Assembly (NCBI GenBank): GCA_001897605.1
Contig: MKTL01000007.1
Span: 1 to 64,000, forward strand
DNA: 64,000 bases
From: Clostridiales bacterium 38-18
GTDB taxonomy: Bacteria > Bacillota > Clostridia > Peptostreptococcales > Acidaminobacteraceae
Direction: 5' to 3'
A program made the translations under genes and the position numbers. This document shows, in pieces, positions 40,977 through 51,095 of this stretch. Every line of letters starts with the position of its first letter. The first letter of the stretch is position 1. Under the pieces are notes generated by a model, which had not been told where the DNA came from, did not search any database, and saw only the letters and a list, made by a program, of their open reading frames with translations.

Positions 40977-42164
40977 ATGATTACTACCATATTATTAATC
41001 GTCATCTATTTGGCATTTATCAGCTTAGGTTTACCAGATGCTCTTCTTGGGGTGGCTTGGCCTCAGATTCGATTGGATTGGGGCTTGGGACTTGATGCTG
41101 CAGGCATTATATCTATTGTTATCACTGGAGGAACCATTGCAAGTAGCCTTTTGAGTGGGAAGCTAATCAAGCGCTTTGGTGAAGGGAAGATTACATTGCT
41201 TAGCGGACTTATGACTGGTTTTGCGCTTCTGGGTTATGGTTTTGCACCTTCCTTTTTATGGTTTATACTTTTGGCCTTGCCTTTAGGGTTTGGCGCTGGC
41301 TCAGTGGATACAGCGCTCAATCACTACGTGGCAACGCATTTTAAAGCACATCATATGAACTGGCTACATTCATTTTGGGGCGTTGGTGCCACTGCAGGTC
41401 CAGTTCTTATGGGGGCTGTGCTTGCCACATCAGGTTCATGGCGAAACGGTTATTTTTTAGTTGCTGGTATACAATTGGTTTTAGCGACGATTATATTTAT
41501 TTCCTTGCCACTTTGGCGATTACAGGATCAAAAGTCAGAAGAACAGCATTCGGATGATGATGAACCGACGGAAGCTCATGGGAAAGATTTGGTTAAACCT
41601 TTGAAAAAGCCAGGCGTTATCTATGCACTTTTAGTGTTTATGGCATACTGCTCAGGCGAGTACACTATGGGTCTTTGGGGAGCGAGCTATCTTGTTCAGG
41701 TAAGAGGCATCGCCGTTGAATCGGCAGCGAATTGGGTGGCTTCTTATTATGCGGGGATTACACTTGGCAGATTTTTAGCAGGATTTTTATCTTTTAAGCT
41801 AAATAACCGTCAAATGATTACTCTTGGCTTGACGCTTGCTACATTAGGCGGATTTGCAATGTTTGTATTACCGTCAAGTGGTTTATTGATGATCGCCTTT
41901 GTTCTCGTAGGATTAGGTTTCGCGCCTATATTCCCTGCGATGGTACACGAGACACCAAAACGATTTGGCAAGCAGGTTGCTCAAAGCGTCATAGGTTATC
42001 AAATGGCATCTGCGTATGTTGGCATTGCAGTGTTTCCACCATTATTTGGCGTGGTGATGAAGCACTTGAATTTAGGGTTATTTCCACTATTTATCATACT
42101 TTGTGTCAGCTTTCAAATATGGGCTGTTTATCGTTTAAATCGCATCACTCACTCTTATGTCTAG
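40977..42164 (+). CDS. MFS transporter
   Basis: The 395-aa protein has 12 predicted membrane helices in two halves joined by an acidic loop (SEEQHSDDDEPTEAHGKD, near 190). It resembles FucP/bypass-of-Stp1-like MFS carriers (ISLGLPDALLGVAWPQIR at the start). Substrate is unknown. The start at ATG 40977 follows AAAGAGGTAAAA; the earlier frame lacks a ribosome site. The hydrolase gene follows 37 bases later. Confidence 0.88.
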   Translation: MITTILLIVIYLAFISLGLPDALLGVAWPQIRLDWGLGLDAAGIISIVITGGTIASSLLSGKLIKRFGEGKITLLSGLMTGFALLGYGFAPSFLWFILLALPLGFGAGSVDTALNHYVATHFKAHHMNWLHSFWGVGATAGPVLMGAVLATSGSWRNGYFLVAGIQLVLATIIFISLPLWRLQDQKSEEQHSDDDEPTEAHGKDLVKPLKKPGVIYALLVFMAYCSGEYTMGLWGASYLVQVRGIAVESAANWVASYYAGITLGRFLAGFLSFKLNNRQMITLGLTLATLGGFAMFVLPSSGLLMIAFVLVGLGFAPIFPAMVHETPKRFGKQVAQSVIGYQMASAYVGIAVFPPLFGVVMKHLNLGLFPLFIILCVSFQIWAVYRLNRITHSYV

Positions 42165-42201
42165 GGAGACGACTATAGGAATAAAGACATGAGGAGGATT
42201 T

Positions 42202-43020
42202 ATGGCTACAAAAAAAGTAAACGGTGTAAATTTGTACTATGAAATTCATGGTGCAGCTGGTGATAAAGGCGATATCGTCTTTCTCAATGGCGTTATGGCT
42301 TCTGCGTCCAGTTGGTTAGAACAAGCAAAGCCATTTGTGAAGTTGGGCTATCGCGTTCTTTTGCACGATTTTAGAGGTCAGCTCAAATCAGAGAAGCCTG
42401 AGGGACCATACAGTTTTAAATTGCATGCAGAAGATACGATTGCCCTTATGAAAGAGCTGGGTTTTAAGCAGGCGCATTTTATCGGCACTTCATATGGTGG
42501 TGAAGTCGCTATGAAAACAGCGATGTTATTTCCAGAGAAAGTACTGAGTCTTTCAATCATCGATTCAGTAAGTGAACTGGATGAAGTATTAACTGGCTTC
42601 GTTTTGGGGTGGAAAGCGATAGCGCGTTTGAAGCAAGGAGAGCTTTTCTTCAATACCATGCTACCAAGTTTGTATTATCATGATTACTTGGTGGCAAACA
42701 AAGCACTGCTCGAAAAGAGAGCCAAAGGGTTCAATGAAATCCCTGAGGATTATCTTGAGGGGCAGATCACTTTATACGATACGTTTATAGAAGATGTGAC
42801 CATGACCGAGGAACTGCATAAAATTAAATGTCCAGCGCTTGTAATCTGTGGTGTCAATGATATTTTAAAACCGCTGAAGTTTTCTGAAATCATCGCAAGA
42901 GGCATTGAAAATGCAGAGTATCTTACAATTCCAAATTGTGGACACGTCACTTTTTATGAAAAACCAGATGCACTGAATAGTGCGCTAATTGGTTTTGTGT
43001 TAAAACAAAGTCTTAAGTAA
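42202..43020 (+). CDS. Alpha/beta-hydrolase
   Basis: The 272-aa protein has the hydrolase nucleophile elbow GTSYGGE (Ser near 97), an acid in GVNDILKP and a histidine in NCGHVTFYEKP, completing the triad. HDFRGQLKSEKPEGPYS is the usual oxyanion-side segment. The substrate is unknown. GAGGAGGATTT precedes ATG. It may be cotranscribed with the MFS gene. Confidence 0.9.
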   Translation: MATKKVNGVNLYYEIHGAAGDKGDIVFLNGVMASASSWLEQAKPFVKLGYRVLLHDFRGQLKSEKPEGPYSFKLHAEDTIALMKELGFKQAHFIGTSYGGEVAMKTAMLFPEKVLSLSIIDSVSELDEVLTGFVLGWKAIARLKQGELFFNTMLPSLYYHDYLVANKALLEKRAKGFNEIPEDYLEGQITLYDTFIEDVTMTEELHKIKCPALVICGVNDILKPLKFSEIIARGIENAEYLTIPNCGHVTFYEKPDALNSALIGFVLKQSLK

Positions 43021-43092
43021 TCCGTGCAAAGCATTAAAGATATGAAAATAAGCGTATTATAAGAGACGAGAATGATGTCTTAAACCATTATG

Positions 43093-43127
43093 AAAGCCTA
43101 TGTCATGAGACTATGACATAGGCTTTT
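43093..43127. terminator. Terminator between convergent hydrolase and OYE genes
   Basis: AAAGCCTATGTCAT pairs perfectly with ATGACATAGGCTTT, loop GAGACT, followed by T; usable from the plus strand and perhaps both. Confidence 0.9.
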
Positions 43128-43161
43128 AATTTTCAGCAAAGCTTTTTACTATTTTTTAAAC

Positions 43162-44193
43162 TTACCTAGACGTTTTCCATCTTTCGTATTGGACAGGCGC
43201 GTAATCGATCTCTTGCTTTAAAGTTGCTGCAGCATGGAGTGGAAAATATGGATCAATTAAGAGCTGACGCCCTAAGAAGACCAAATCGGCGCGATTATTT
43301 CTTATTATTTCCTCTGCCATTTCTGCGGTTTTTATACGACCGCCGGACATTACCGGTAGTTCGGTTAGATGTTTAATGGTTTCTGCAAACTTGGTTTGAT
43401 ATCCGTCATAGGTTTTGATACCCGCTGGCACGACACCTCCGGAGCTGACATTGACCACATCAATGCCTAGATCTTTTACTTTGTTTAAAAGATGACTAAT
43501 CGATTTAGAGGTGTTGCCACCGCTGACGTAATCCTCAGCGGAGACGCGGACAAAGATCGGTTTTTCAACTGGCCATTTTGACTGGATCGCCTTAAGGATG
43601 TTGCCTAGTAAAAGCTCAGGCTGTTTGCCATAGGCATCCGTGCGATGATTGGTGAGTGGTGATAAAAACTCGTTAATCAAATAGCCATGTGCCGCATGGA
43701 TTTCGATCACATCAAAGCCTGCCTTTAAAGCGCGCTCAGCGGCGAATGCAAAGGCGTTAATGACTTCGTTAATATCTGCATCGGTCATCTCGCGAGGCGT
43801 TTTCAACTGTCCATCGTTTTCATCAAATGGAATCGCTGAAGGTGCAAAGACATCTTCTGACAGCACGGTACATTTTCTTCCTGCATGTGCAAGCTGGATA
43901 CCAGCAAGTGCGCCATGTCTATGAATCCCCTGAACGATTTTTTCAAGACCTTCTATATGTGCATCGGACCAGATACCGAGATCATTTGCTGAAATTCTAC
44001 CACGGGGTTGAACAGCGGTTGCTTCTAGTATAACGAGTGAAGTGCCGCCGAGTGCTCTTGTTTCGTAATGATTGAGATGAAATGGCGTCGGATGACCAGC
44101 TTCATCAGCACTGTACATGCACATCGGTGCCATGACGATACGATTTCTAAGAGTGAGATTTTTAATGGTGAGTGGTTCAAATAAATGGGACAT
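43162..44193 (-). CDS. Old-yellow-enzyme-family NADPH dehydrogenase (NamA/YqjM-like)
   Basis: The 343-aa FMN enzyme has MAPMCMYSADEAGHP at the N-terminus (the Cys that tunes flavin in YqjM), QLAHAGRK, EIHAAHGYLINEFLSP with the His pair for substrate binding, FVRVSAEDY and the GRQLLIDPYFP end. It reduces activated C=C bonds in enones. ATG 44193 is preceded by AGGAGGTTTT. It is single, divergent from pyc. Confidence 0.93.
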   Translation of the reverse strand: MSHLFEPLTIKNLTLRNRIVMAPMCMYSADEAGHPTPFHLNHYETRALGGTSLVILEATAVQPRGRISANDLGIWSDAHIEGLEKIVQGIHRHGALAGIQLAHAGRKCTVLSEDVFAPSAIPFDENDGQLKTPREMTDADINEVINAFAFAAERALKAGFDVIEIHAAHGYLINEFLSPLTNHRTDAYGKQPELLLGNILKAIQSKWPVEKPIFVRVSAEDYVSGGNTSKSISHLLNKVKDLGIDVVNVSSGGVVPAGIKTYDGYQTKFAETIKHLTELPVMSGGRIKTAEMAEEIIRNNRADLVFLGRQLLIDPYFPLHAAATLKQEIDYAPVQYERWKTSR

Positions 44194-44411
44194 AAAACCT
44201 CCTAAATACAAACATTCGTATAATAAAATTATTTTGATATACGAAGGAGTATACCCACCGCAGACAGTTTAAAGCAAATCTCATGAAAAAAATAACAAAT
44301 TAATTAAATCCGTAATATAAATAAATTTATATCTAAAAAGTTCGTGACTTTTCTCCCTCATGTGTCATAATAGAAGATAAAAAAGTGAGATAAACAAGGT
44401 TGGAGGTAGTT

Positions 44412-47400
44412 ATGCAAAAGTTCAAACGCGTTCTCGTTGCCAATAGAGGCGAGATCGCTATTCGTGTTTTTAGAGCTTGTCACGAGCTGGGCATTAGAAC
44501 CGTGGCGATCTACTCAGAAGAAGATAAGGGGTCATTGTTTAGGACAAAGGCGGATGAATCCTATCAAGTAGGAAAAGGAAAGAGTCCAATTGAAGCGTAT
44601 CTTAATATAGATGAAATCATTCAATTAGCGATAAAAAAAGGGGTTGACGCGATTCACCCCGGCTATGGTTTTTTATCTGAGAACCCTGAATTTGCTAGAA
44701 AATGTGAGGAAGCAGGCATTGTCTTCATCGGTCCAAACGCTGAGATGATGAACTCACTGGGAGATAAAATTAAATCTAAGCAAGTGGCGATAAAGGTCGG
44801 CGTTCCCGTAATTCCAGGAATCGAAAAACCCATTCAGACAGATGAGGAAGCTTTAGAGGCTGCAAGAATTTGTGGTTATCCTGTGATATTAAAGGCATCT
44901 GCTGGTGGTGGCGGTCGTGGTATGCGTATCGTTCGTCATGAAGCGGATTTGGTTCGCGAATACCAAAGTGCAAAAAGCGAAGCAAAAAAAGCATTTGGTA
45001 TTGACGATGTCTTTATCGAAAAGTATCTTGAAAATCCAAAGCACATCGAAGTACAAGTTTTGGGAGATAATTACGGCAACCTCGTTCATTTATATGAGCG
45101 CGATTGTTCGATTCAAAGAAGACACCAAAAGGTAATTGAATTTTCACCAGCATTTACGTTAACTGAAGAAAAGAGAAATGCAATCTGTGAGGACGCCTTA
45201 AAAATTGCGGGTGCAGTGAACTATAGAAATGCAGGGACATGTGAATTTTTAGTGGATAAAACCGGTCAACATTATTTTATAGAAATGAACCCTAGAATCC
45301 AAGTAGAGCATACGATTACTGAAATGGTAACCGGTATTGACCTCGTTCAAAGTCAAATTTTGCTCGCCCAAGGCTTACCGCTTAACTCAGATGAGGTGGG
45401 CATTGTTGATCAAACCAGTGTCATCCCAAGGGGCTATGCGATTCAGTGTCGTATCACGACAGAGGATCCTGCCAACAATTTTGCACCTGATACAGGAAGA
45501 ATTGACGTTTATCGCTCAGGTTCTGGTTTCGGGATTCGTTTAGACGGTGGCAATGGCTTTACAGGTGCTGTTATCAGCCCTTACTACGATAGCCTACTGG
45601 TAAAGGCGACATCATTGGGGCGCACATGGAACGATGCAATTAGTAAATCCCTCAGAGCTTTAAGTGAAATGAAGATTCAGGGGGTTAAAACCAACATTGC
45701 CTTCCTAATCAACGTCCTTAAACACGAAACGTTTATGGCAGGTGCATGTAATACCAATTTTATCGCAGAAAACCCTTCATTATTTGACATTGCACCTAAG
45801 GCAGATGTTGAGTATAAGGTCTTATCCTTTATCGGTGAAAAGGTCGTTAATCAGACAAAGGGCTTCAAAGCAGAGTTCGATGTGCCGAGAGTACCACATT
45901 ACGATAAAGAAATCGATAAAAAAGGTTATTTTGGAACGAAACAGATATTAGATCAACAAGGTCCAAAAGGGGTTGTGGATTGGATTCACAATCAAAAAAA
46001 ATTACTCATTTCAGATACGACCATGCGTGATGCACAGCAGTCTTTAATTGCTACGCGTATGAGAACGGTGGATATAAAGAAAATTGGTTCATCTTATTCA
46101 CACCTTGCTAACGATTTATTTTCTCTTGAAATGTGGGGCGGTGCGACTTTTGATGTGGCATATCGCTTCCTAAATGAATCGCCATGGGAAAGATTGGATC
46201 TCGTAAGAGAGAAAATACCGAACATCATGCTACAAATGTTGATTAGAGGGGCGAATGCAGTTGGCTATAAAAACTATCCAGACAATGTCGTTAGAGAATT
46301 TATCAAGGAATCGGCTAAGCGTGGCATCGACGTCTTTAGAATTTTCGACTCATTGAACTGGCAAAAAGGGATGGAAATCGCCATAGATGAAGTCCTCAAT
46401 ACAGGAAAAATTGCAGAAGCATGTATTTGCTATACGGGAGACATCTTAGATACTTATAGAGATAAATATTCTCTAGAGTATTACGTGGAAAAAGCAAAAG
46501 CGATTGAAAAATCAGGTGCACATATCTTGTGTATCAAAGACATGTCTGCTTTATTAAAGCCATATGCGGCAACCAAGCTGATTAAAGCACTCAAAAATGA
46601 AGTGAGTCTACCGATTCATCTGCATACACATGACACGACAGGAAATGGCGTTTCAAGCATTCTTATGGCAGCTGAGGCAGGCGTCGATATCGTCGACACC
46701 GCTATGTCCAGTATGTCGGGATTGACCTCTCAACCAGCGATGAACGCGGTTGTTGCAGCGCTTGAAAATACTGAAAGAGAAACCGGACTAGATTTAACAA
46801 ACTTACAATCGATCAGTGATTATTGGTTAGATGTTAGACCCGTTTACAGCCAGTTTGAGTCCGATCTTAAATCGACTTCTGCTGAAATTTACAAGTATGA
46901 GATCCCAGGTGGTCAATATTCGAATCTTAAACCACAGGTAGAAAGCTTTGGACTTGGCCACAGATTTGGAGAAGTCAAAGAAATGTTCAAAGAGGTTAAT
47001 GATTTATTTGGTGATATCGTTAAAGTAACCCCATCGTCAAAAGCCGTTGGTGATATGGCGATTTTCATGGTTCAAAATGAGCTTAATTCAAGAAATATAC
47101 TTGAAAAGGGTGCGGATTTGGCATTTCCAGATTCGGTTGTCGCATACTTCCAAGGTATGATGGGACAACCTGATGGCGGTTTTCCAATAGAGCTTCAGAA
47201 GTTAGTCTTAAAAGGCGAAGAGCCAGTGACCTGTCGTCCAGGTGAGCTTTTACCAGATGAGGATTTTGAAGCAATTGGAAGTTATCTTGAAAGCACCTAT
47301 CACCGCTCGTTTAGCATGGACGAAAAATTGAGCTATGCCCTTTATCCAAAGGTATTTGAGGACTATTTGAAATACAAAGGCGAGCACGGTGATTTCTCAA

Positions 47401-47852
47401 GAGTGGGCTCAGACGTATTTTTCCACGGAATGTACGAAGGTGAGACTTGTGAGGTAGAAATTGCATCAGGTAAAAAGCTAATCGTTAAGCTGCTTGAAAT
47501 AGGCAAGGTCAGCAATGTAGGTCAGGTTAAATTGATTTTCGAGGTTAATGGCAATCGTAGAGAAGTCTATATCAAGGACAAGGGCTCTAAGTTTGAAACG
47601 GTAGTACAAGAATCGATTATGGCGGATCCAGATAACCAATTAGAAGTGGGATCATCCATTCCTGGAAAAGTCGTAAAAATACTTGTTAAGCCAGGAGAAA
47701 AAGTCAAAGAAAATCAAGTGGTTGCCATCGTAGAAGCGATGAAGATGGAAACCAGTGTCGTCGTATTAACGGAGGGTGTCGTAAAAGATATCTTTGTTAA
47801 GGAAGGGACTCAGGTTAAGTCGGGAGAACTCCTTATGAAGCTAGAAAGATAA
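44412..47852 (+). CDS. pyc: Pyruvate carboxylase
   Basis: The 1146-aa biotin enzyme has the standard single-chain order: biotin carboxylase (1 to about 450; KASAGGGGRGMR, RDCSIQRRHQK, FIEMNPRIQVEHT), carboxyltransferase (about 530-800; DTTMRDAQQS, HLHTHDTTGNG), the PC/OADA domain and a C-terminal biotinyl domain with EAMKMETS (biotin on Lys1111). It converts pyruvate to oxaloacetate. The start is ATG 44412 behind TGGAGGTAGTT. It is monocistronic, ending in a terminator. Confidence 0.97.
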   Translation: MQKFKRVLVANRGEIAIRVFRACHELGIRTVAIYSEEDKGSLFRTKADESYQVGKGKSPIEAYLNIDEIIQLAIKKGVDAIHPGYGFLSENPEFARKCEEAGIVFIGPNAEMMNSLGDKIKSKQVAIKVGVPVIPGIEKPIQTDEEALEAARICGYPVILKASAGGGGRGMRIVRHEADLVREYQSAKSEAKKAFGIDDVFIEKYLENPKHIEVQVLGDNYGNLVHLYERDCSIQRRHQKVIEFSPAFTLTEEKRNAICEDALKIAGAVNYRNAGTCEFLVDKTGQHYFIEMNPRIQVEHTITEMVTGIDLVQSQILLAQGLPLNSDEVGIVDQTSVIPRGYAIQCRITTEDPANNFAPDTGRIDVYRSGSGFGIRLDGGNGFTGAVISPYYDSLLVKATSLGRTWNDAISKSLRALSEMKIQGVKTNIAFLINVLKHETFMAGACNTNFIAENPSLFDIAPKADVEYKVLSFIGEKVVNQTKGFKAEFDVPRVPHYDKEIDKKGYFGTKQILDQQGPKGVVDWIHNQKKLLISDTTMRDAQQSLIATRMRTVDIKKIGSSYSHLANDLFSLEMWGGATFDVAYRFLNESPWERLDLVREKIPNIMLQMLIRGANAVGYKNYPDNVVREFIKESAKRGIDVFRIFDSLNWQKGMEIAIDEVLNTGKIAEACICYTGDILDTYRDKYSLEYYVEKAKAIEKSGAHILCIKDMSALLKPYAATKLIKALKNEVSLPIHLHTHDTTGNGVSSILMAAEAGVDIVDTAMSSMSGLTSQPAMNAVVAALENTERETGLDLTNLQSISDYWLDVRPVYSQFESDLKSTSAEIYKYEIPGGQYSNLKPQVESFGLGHRFGEVKEMFKEVNDLFGDIVKVTPSSKAVGDMAIFMVQNELNSRNILEKGADLAFPDSVVAYFQGMMGQPDGGFPIELQKLVLKGEEPVTCRPGELLPDEDFEAIGSYLESTYHRSFSMDEKLSYALYPKVFEDYLKYKGEHGDFSRVGSDVFFHGMYEGETCEVEIASGKKLIVKLLEIGKVSNVGQVKLIFEVNGNRREVYIKDKGSKFETVVQESIMADPDNQLEVGSSIPGKVVKILVKPGEKVKENQVVAIVEAMKMETSVVVLTEGVVKDIFVKEGTQVKSGELLMKLER

Positions 47853-47857
47853 ACCTT

Positions 47858-47905
47858 AATCGCCAATTGCAGCGTCAATCGATGCAGTTGGCGATTTTAC
47901 TTTTG
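47858..47905 (+). terminator. Terminator of pyc
   Basis: AATCGCCAATTGC pairs with GCAGTTGGCGATT (one G-U) and is followed by TTACTTTTG, directly after the stop. The 215 bases beyond, to the SDR gene, have a TATAAT-like box near 47977 and no gene. Confidence 0.85.
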
Positions 47906-48120
47906 ACTTTAGTTAGGGAAAAAGCTAAGAAGAATGCGCCTTAAATAAATCATGTGGCTAAATGCTTTAAGCGGGTATAATATAGATAGAATCATTCAGT
48001 CATTTTAAAATGATAGCTGTTTCATTAGAAAGGTTATACTAGACATAGAAAGTTAATATCGGATTGAGTCATCATATGATAAAATATCAGATGATGTTAA
48101 GGGTGAAAAAGGAGGGTGAC

Positions 48121-48825
48121 ATGTATCATTTGATAACGGGCGGTAGCTCAGGGCTTGGTTATGAAATTGCAAAACTGCTGGTTCTCATGGACGAGCCAGT
48201 TATTTTAATCGGTAGACAGGCTGAAAAACTTAAAAAAGCGACGGATTCATTAAAGGAATTATCTAAGCAGGCAGACGTTCTCTCATATAGCTTGGATATC
48301 GCGATAGAGGAAGACATAGATGCATTCGTAGAGACCCTAATGACTTCTAATAAAACGGTTAAGAATCTTTATAATGTTGCAGGGACGACGTTTTTTGGGC
48401 CGGTTACAGAGATTAGCAGAGAGGATATCGACAAGGTTTTAAATAGCAATATGATTGGACTGATGCTTTTCACATCAAAAATGGTTAAAGTGATGTTATC
48501 TCAGACACACGAACCGAAGCGGATCGTCAGCGTCCTTTCCACAGCTGCACTTAAGGGTAAAAAGAATGAGACCATTTACAATGCTGCTAAATGGGGGGCA
48601 AGAGGCTATCTTGAATCGCTTAGAGATGAACTAAGCGACAAACCGATTGAAGTGATTAACGTCTTTCCTGGTGGCATGAACACTGCCTTTTGGTCAGACT
48701 CTAAATCGGGTTATAAAACGGAGTCTTTCATGGATCCTGAGGATGTGGCGAGACACATCGTAAAAAGCATTATCGATACAAAAGTAACGGTTTCAGATAT
48801 TACCATCAGCAGACCAAAGGAGTAA
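48121..48825 (+). CDS. Short-chain dehydrogenase/reductase
   Basis: The 234-aa protein has the NAD(P) loop TGGSSGLGYEIAKLL, the NVAGTTFFG segment and the YxxxK active site YNAAKWGARG with preceding Ser (STAALKG). It is a classical SDR; substrate unknown. ATG at 48121 follows AAAAGGAGGGTGAC; an upstream frame lacks a ribosome site. The MscS gene follows six bases after. Confidence 0.9.
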   Translation: MYHLITGGSSGLGYEIAKLLVLMDEPVILIGRQAEKLKKATDSLKELSKQADVLSYSLDIAIEEDIDAFVETLMTSNKTVKNLYNVAGTTFFGPVTEISREDIDKVLNSNMIGLMLFTSKMVKVMLSQTHEPKRIVSVLSTAALKGKKNETIYNAAKWGARGYLESLRDELSDKPIEVINVFPGGMNTAFWSDSKSGYKTESFMDPEDVARHIVKSIIDTKVTVSDITISRPKE

Positions 48826-48831
48826 GCCTAC

Positions 48832-49674
48832 ATGAGCGAAATCATCGCAGAAATCACCGGAAACAGTACATGGGTTAAGCTAATCATTACTTTGGTTTTA
48901 ATCGTAATTAACATCATTGCTGTACAGTTGACCAGTAAGGTGTTGTTTAAAACCATTAGAAACACATCGACCTATTACAATCTTAGAAAACGCTTTTACT
49001 ATACGTTTACCTTAATCCTAATCCTGTTGATTATACTGGTATGGTCAGGGTCGTCGCTTGACCTGTCAACCTACATGGGCTTCATATCTGCAGGGATTGC
49101 CATTGCGTTAAGAGAGATTTTTACCAATATCGCTGCGTGGTTCATCATTATCTTTCAAAAGCCATTTGAGGTGGGTGATCGCATTAGCGTGGATGGTAGA
49201 AGTGGTGATATTATTGATATCAAGCTTTTTCAAATCGTTTTGCTTGAAGTGTCCTCCGCACAGTACGGCGAACAAAGTACAGGGCGCATCGTTCACATAC
49301 CGAACAACTATCTTTTTCTACATGCCATAAGCAATGCCAACAAAGGCTTTGATTATATTTGGAATGAGATTGATATCGCCATTTCGCTAGACAGTGATTG
49401 GGAAAGCTTTAAGAATATGCTTGAGACGGTGGCAAACAAGCAAGCACTGCACATAACTTCAGATGTAAAAGAGAGCCTACATGAGGCTTCAAAACGGTAT
49501 ATGCTCTACTATAAGAATATTACGCCAATCGTCTACGTCAAGGTGAGAGAAAGTGCGATCGTTTTAACCGTAAGGTATCTCTGTGAAACGAGAAGAGCGA
49601 GAGTGACAGAGGATGCCATGTGGCAAGAAATTCTAAAAGGGGTAAAAGAGCTTGAGGCTGTCAAATTAATATAA
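48832..49674 (+). CDS. MscS-family mechanosensitive channel
   Basis: The 280-aa protein has three membrane helices (about 15-38, 55-73, 78-112). The pore-lining helix reads GFISAGIAIALREIFTNIAAW, and a beta domain begins QKPFEVGDRISVDGRSGDI, both MscS hallmarks. It releases solutes on osmotic downshift. It is close behind the SDR gene and probably cotranscribed. Confidence 0.9.
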   Translation: MSEIIAEITGNSTWVKLIITLVLIVINIIAVQLTSKVLFKTIRNTSTYYNLRKRFYYTFTLILILLIILVWSGSSLDLSTYMGFISAGIAIALREIFTNIAAWFIIIFQKPFEVGDRISVDGRSGDIIDIKLFQIVLLEVSSAQYGEQSTGRIVHIPNNYLFLHAISNANKGFDYIWNEIDIAISLDSDWESFKNMLETVANKQALHITSDVKESLHEASKRYMLYYKNITPIVYVKVRESAIVLTVRYLCETRRARVTEDAMWQEILKGVKELEAVKLI

Positions 49675-49703
49675 TGAAATACTGAAGTCATCGAAAAAAA
49701 ACT

Positions 49704-49731
49704 TTGATAATTAATAGACACATGTTATGAT
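49704..49731 (+). promoter_or_regulatory. Promoter of the cobalamin operon
   Basis: TTGATA (49704-49709), a 16-base spacer and TATGAT (49726-49731) with an upstream TG (extended -10). It lies just upstream of riboswitch 2. Confidence 0.7.
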
Positions 49732-49749
49732 GATATAGAACTGAATAAC

Positions 49750-49903
49750 CGTTTTCGGTCCTTTATATAAGGATAATAGGGAATGAGGTTAAAATCCTCA
49801 GCAGCCCCCGCTACTGTAAAGACGTACGAAATCTCAAATGCCACTGATTCATGGGAAGGCGAGAAATTAGGATGATGTCTAAGCCAGGAGACCTGCCAAA
49901 ACG
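49750..49903 (+). promoter_or_regulatory. Cobalamin riboswitch 2
   Basis: Closing helix CGTTTT/AAAACG, then GGATAATAGGGAATGAGGTT, AATCCTCAGCAGCCCCCGC, TACTGT, TGCCACTG, ATGGGAAGGCG, and the B12 box AAGCCAGGAGACCTGCC. This is a full class-I-type cobalamin aptamer. It is followed by a terminator and the cbi/hem operon, so cobalamin should repress the pathway. Confidence 0.97.
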
Positions 49904-49958
49904 TATTTTACAATGCAATCTCGGTGGGAGGTTTACTTGATACTACTTTACGTATTGA

Positions 49959-49986
49959 AAACACGCCCATTGGCGTGTTTTTTTAT
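49959..49986 (+). terminator. Expression-platform terminator of riboswitch 2
   Basis: AAACACGCC/GGCGTGTTT with a CATT loop and an eight-T run. It is followed at 50001 by a 23-bp sequence nearly identical to 26725-26747. Confidence 0.93.
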
Positions 49987-50000
49987 TTATCCATAATGTT

Positions 50001-50048
50001 CTTATGGTAAAATCTGATGGCTCTTAGCAATAAGATTTTTATTAACGC
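50001..50048 (+). repeat. Copy of the post-riboswitch repeat
   Basis: CTTATGGTAAAATCTGATGG plus CTC matches 26725-26747 at 22 of 23 positions. Further similarity (ATTTTTATT) extends to about 50048. Both copies lie just after a B12-riboswitch terminator. Confidence 0.7.
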
Positions 50049-50089
50049 ATACACGCCATAAATGGATTATACAACTGATGGAGGAAAGA

Positions 50090-50446
50090 ATGAAAGCGAT
50101 ATTAATCATTGCGCACGGCAGTAAGGTAAAAGAAACGGATTTGATCATGGAAAGCTATATGAACGCACTCAAACAGCGTCATCCTGAAGTGAAATTTGAA
50201 AAGTGCTATCTACAATTGATGGCGCCGTTATTATTGGATGCGGTTGAGAAGTTATATAACGAAGGTGTTAGAGAAATTAAGGCGTTTCCTTTCTTCCTAT
50301 TTAATGGCAATCATATAAAGGAAGATATTCCAGCGGAATTGGACAGTCTTAAAGAAAGATTTACTGATCTTAAAATTGAGTTTTTAGAGAACATCGGCTT
50401 TGATGAGAAGCTTGTGGATGTCATCTGCGAAAGAGTAGGTCTATAG
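50090..50446 (+). CDS. cbiX: Sirohydrochlorin cobaltochelatase, short form
   Basis: The 118-aa protein inserts cobalt into sirohydrochlorin, the entry to the anaerobic B12 route. It has the metal/tetrapyrrole histidines in IIAHGSK (His9) and FPFFLFNGNHIKEDIP (His75). Length matches the small CbiX (CbiXS), which acts as a homodimer. ATG 50090 follows GGAGGAAAGA. It is the first gene after riboswitch 2. Confidence 0.93.
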   Translation: MKAILIIAHGSKVKETDLIMESYMNALKQRHPEVKFEKCYLQLMAPLLLDAVEKLYNEGVREIKAFPFFLFNGNHIKEDIPAELDSLKERFTDLKIEFLENIGFDEKLVDVICERVGL

Positions 50447-50447
50447 G

Positions 50448-51095
50448 ATGTCTTATATAAAAAAACCAATGATGATTGAAAGTAAGAGCTTTGATATCAT
50501 CGATGACATTATAAAAGAAGAAGGTAGAGTCTATCCAAGTGATTCTGAGATACATCGCCTTATTTTTAGACGCGTCATTCACACCTCAGCAGATTTTGAT
50601 TATTTGGACAATCTTAAAATAGATCCTGAATTTATCGATGTATTTGAAGGCGTAATCAACACACCACTTACAGTTTATACAGATACACAAATGGCACTTT
50701 CAGGTATTAACAAGGCGGCTTTTGGCAAGCTACCATGGGAAATAAAATGTCTTGTGGGTGATGAAACTGTAAGAGCGCTTGCAAAAGAGGAAGGTATCAC
50801 AAGATCTATGGCGGCAGTGAGTGTCGCTCTTCAGACCGAAGGTAAGAAACTTTTCGTTATCGGTAATGCACCTACTGCTATATTTAGGCTGTTAGAGGCA
50901 GATGAAAAAACACTTTCTGACGTGGTTGGTGTGATTGGCGTACCAGTGGGCTTCGTCGGTGCAGCAGAATCCAAGGAAATGCTCTATGAACATGCGATAC
51001 CGAGTATCGCTGCACTGGGGAGAAAAGGTGGCAGTAACGTTGCTGCAGCTATCGTCAATGCACTGATGTACTATTTTGTTGGGAGAAATGAGTAA
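50448..51095 (+). CDS. cbiC: Cobalt-precorrin-8 methylmutase
   Basis: The 215-aa enzyme moves the C11 methyl to C12 to give cobyrinic acid. Signatures include RRVIHTSADFDY with the catalytic His, GNAPTAIFRL and GVPVGFVGAAESKE. It starts one base after the cbiX stop and its stop overlaps the cbiD ATG. Confidence 0.95.
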   Translation: MSYIKKPMMIESKSFDIIDDIIKEEGRVYPSDSEIHRLIFRRVIHTSADFDYLDNLKIDPEFIDVFEGVINTPLTVYTDTQMALSGINKAAFGKLPWEIKCLVGDETVRALAKEEGITRSMAAVSVALQTEGKKLFVIGNAPTAIFRLLEADEKTLSDVVGVIGVPVGFVGAAESKEMLYEHAIPSIAALGRKGGSNVAAAIVNALMYYFVGRNE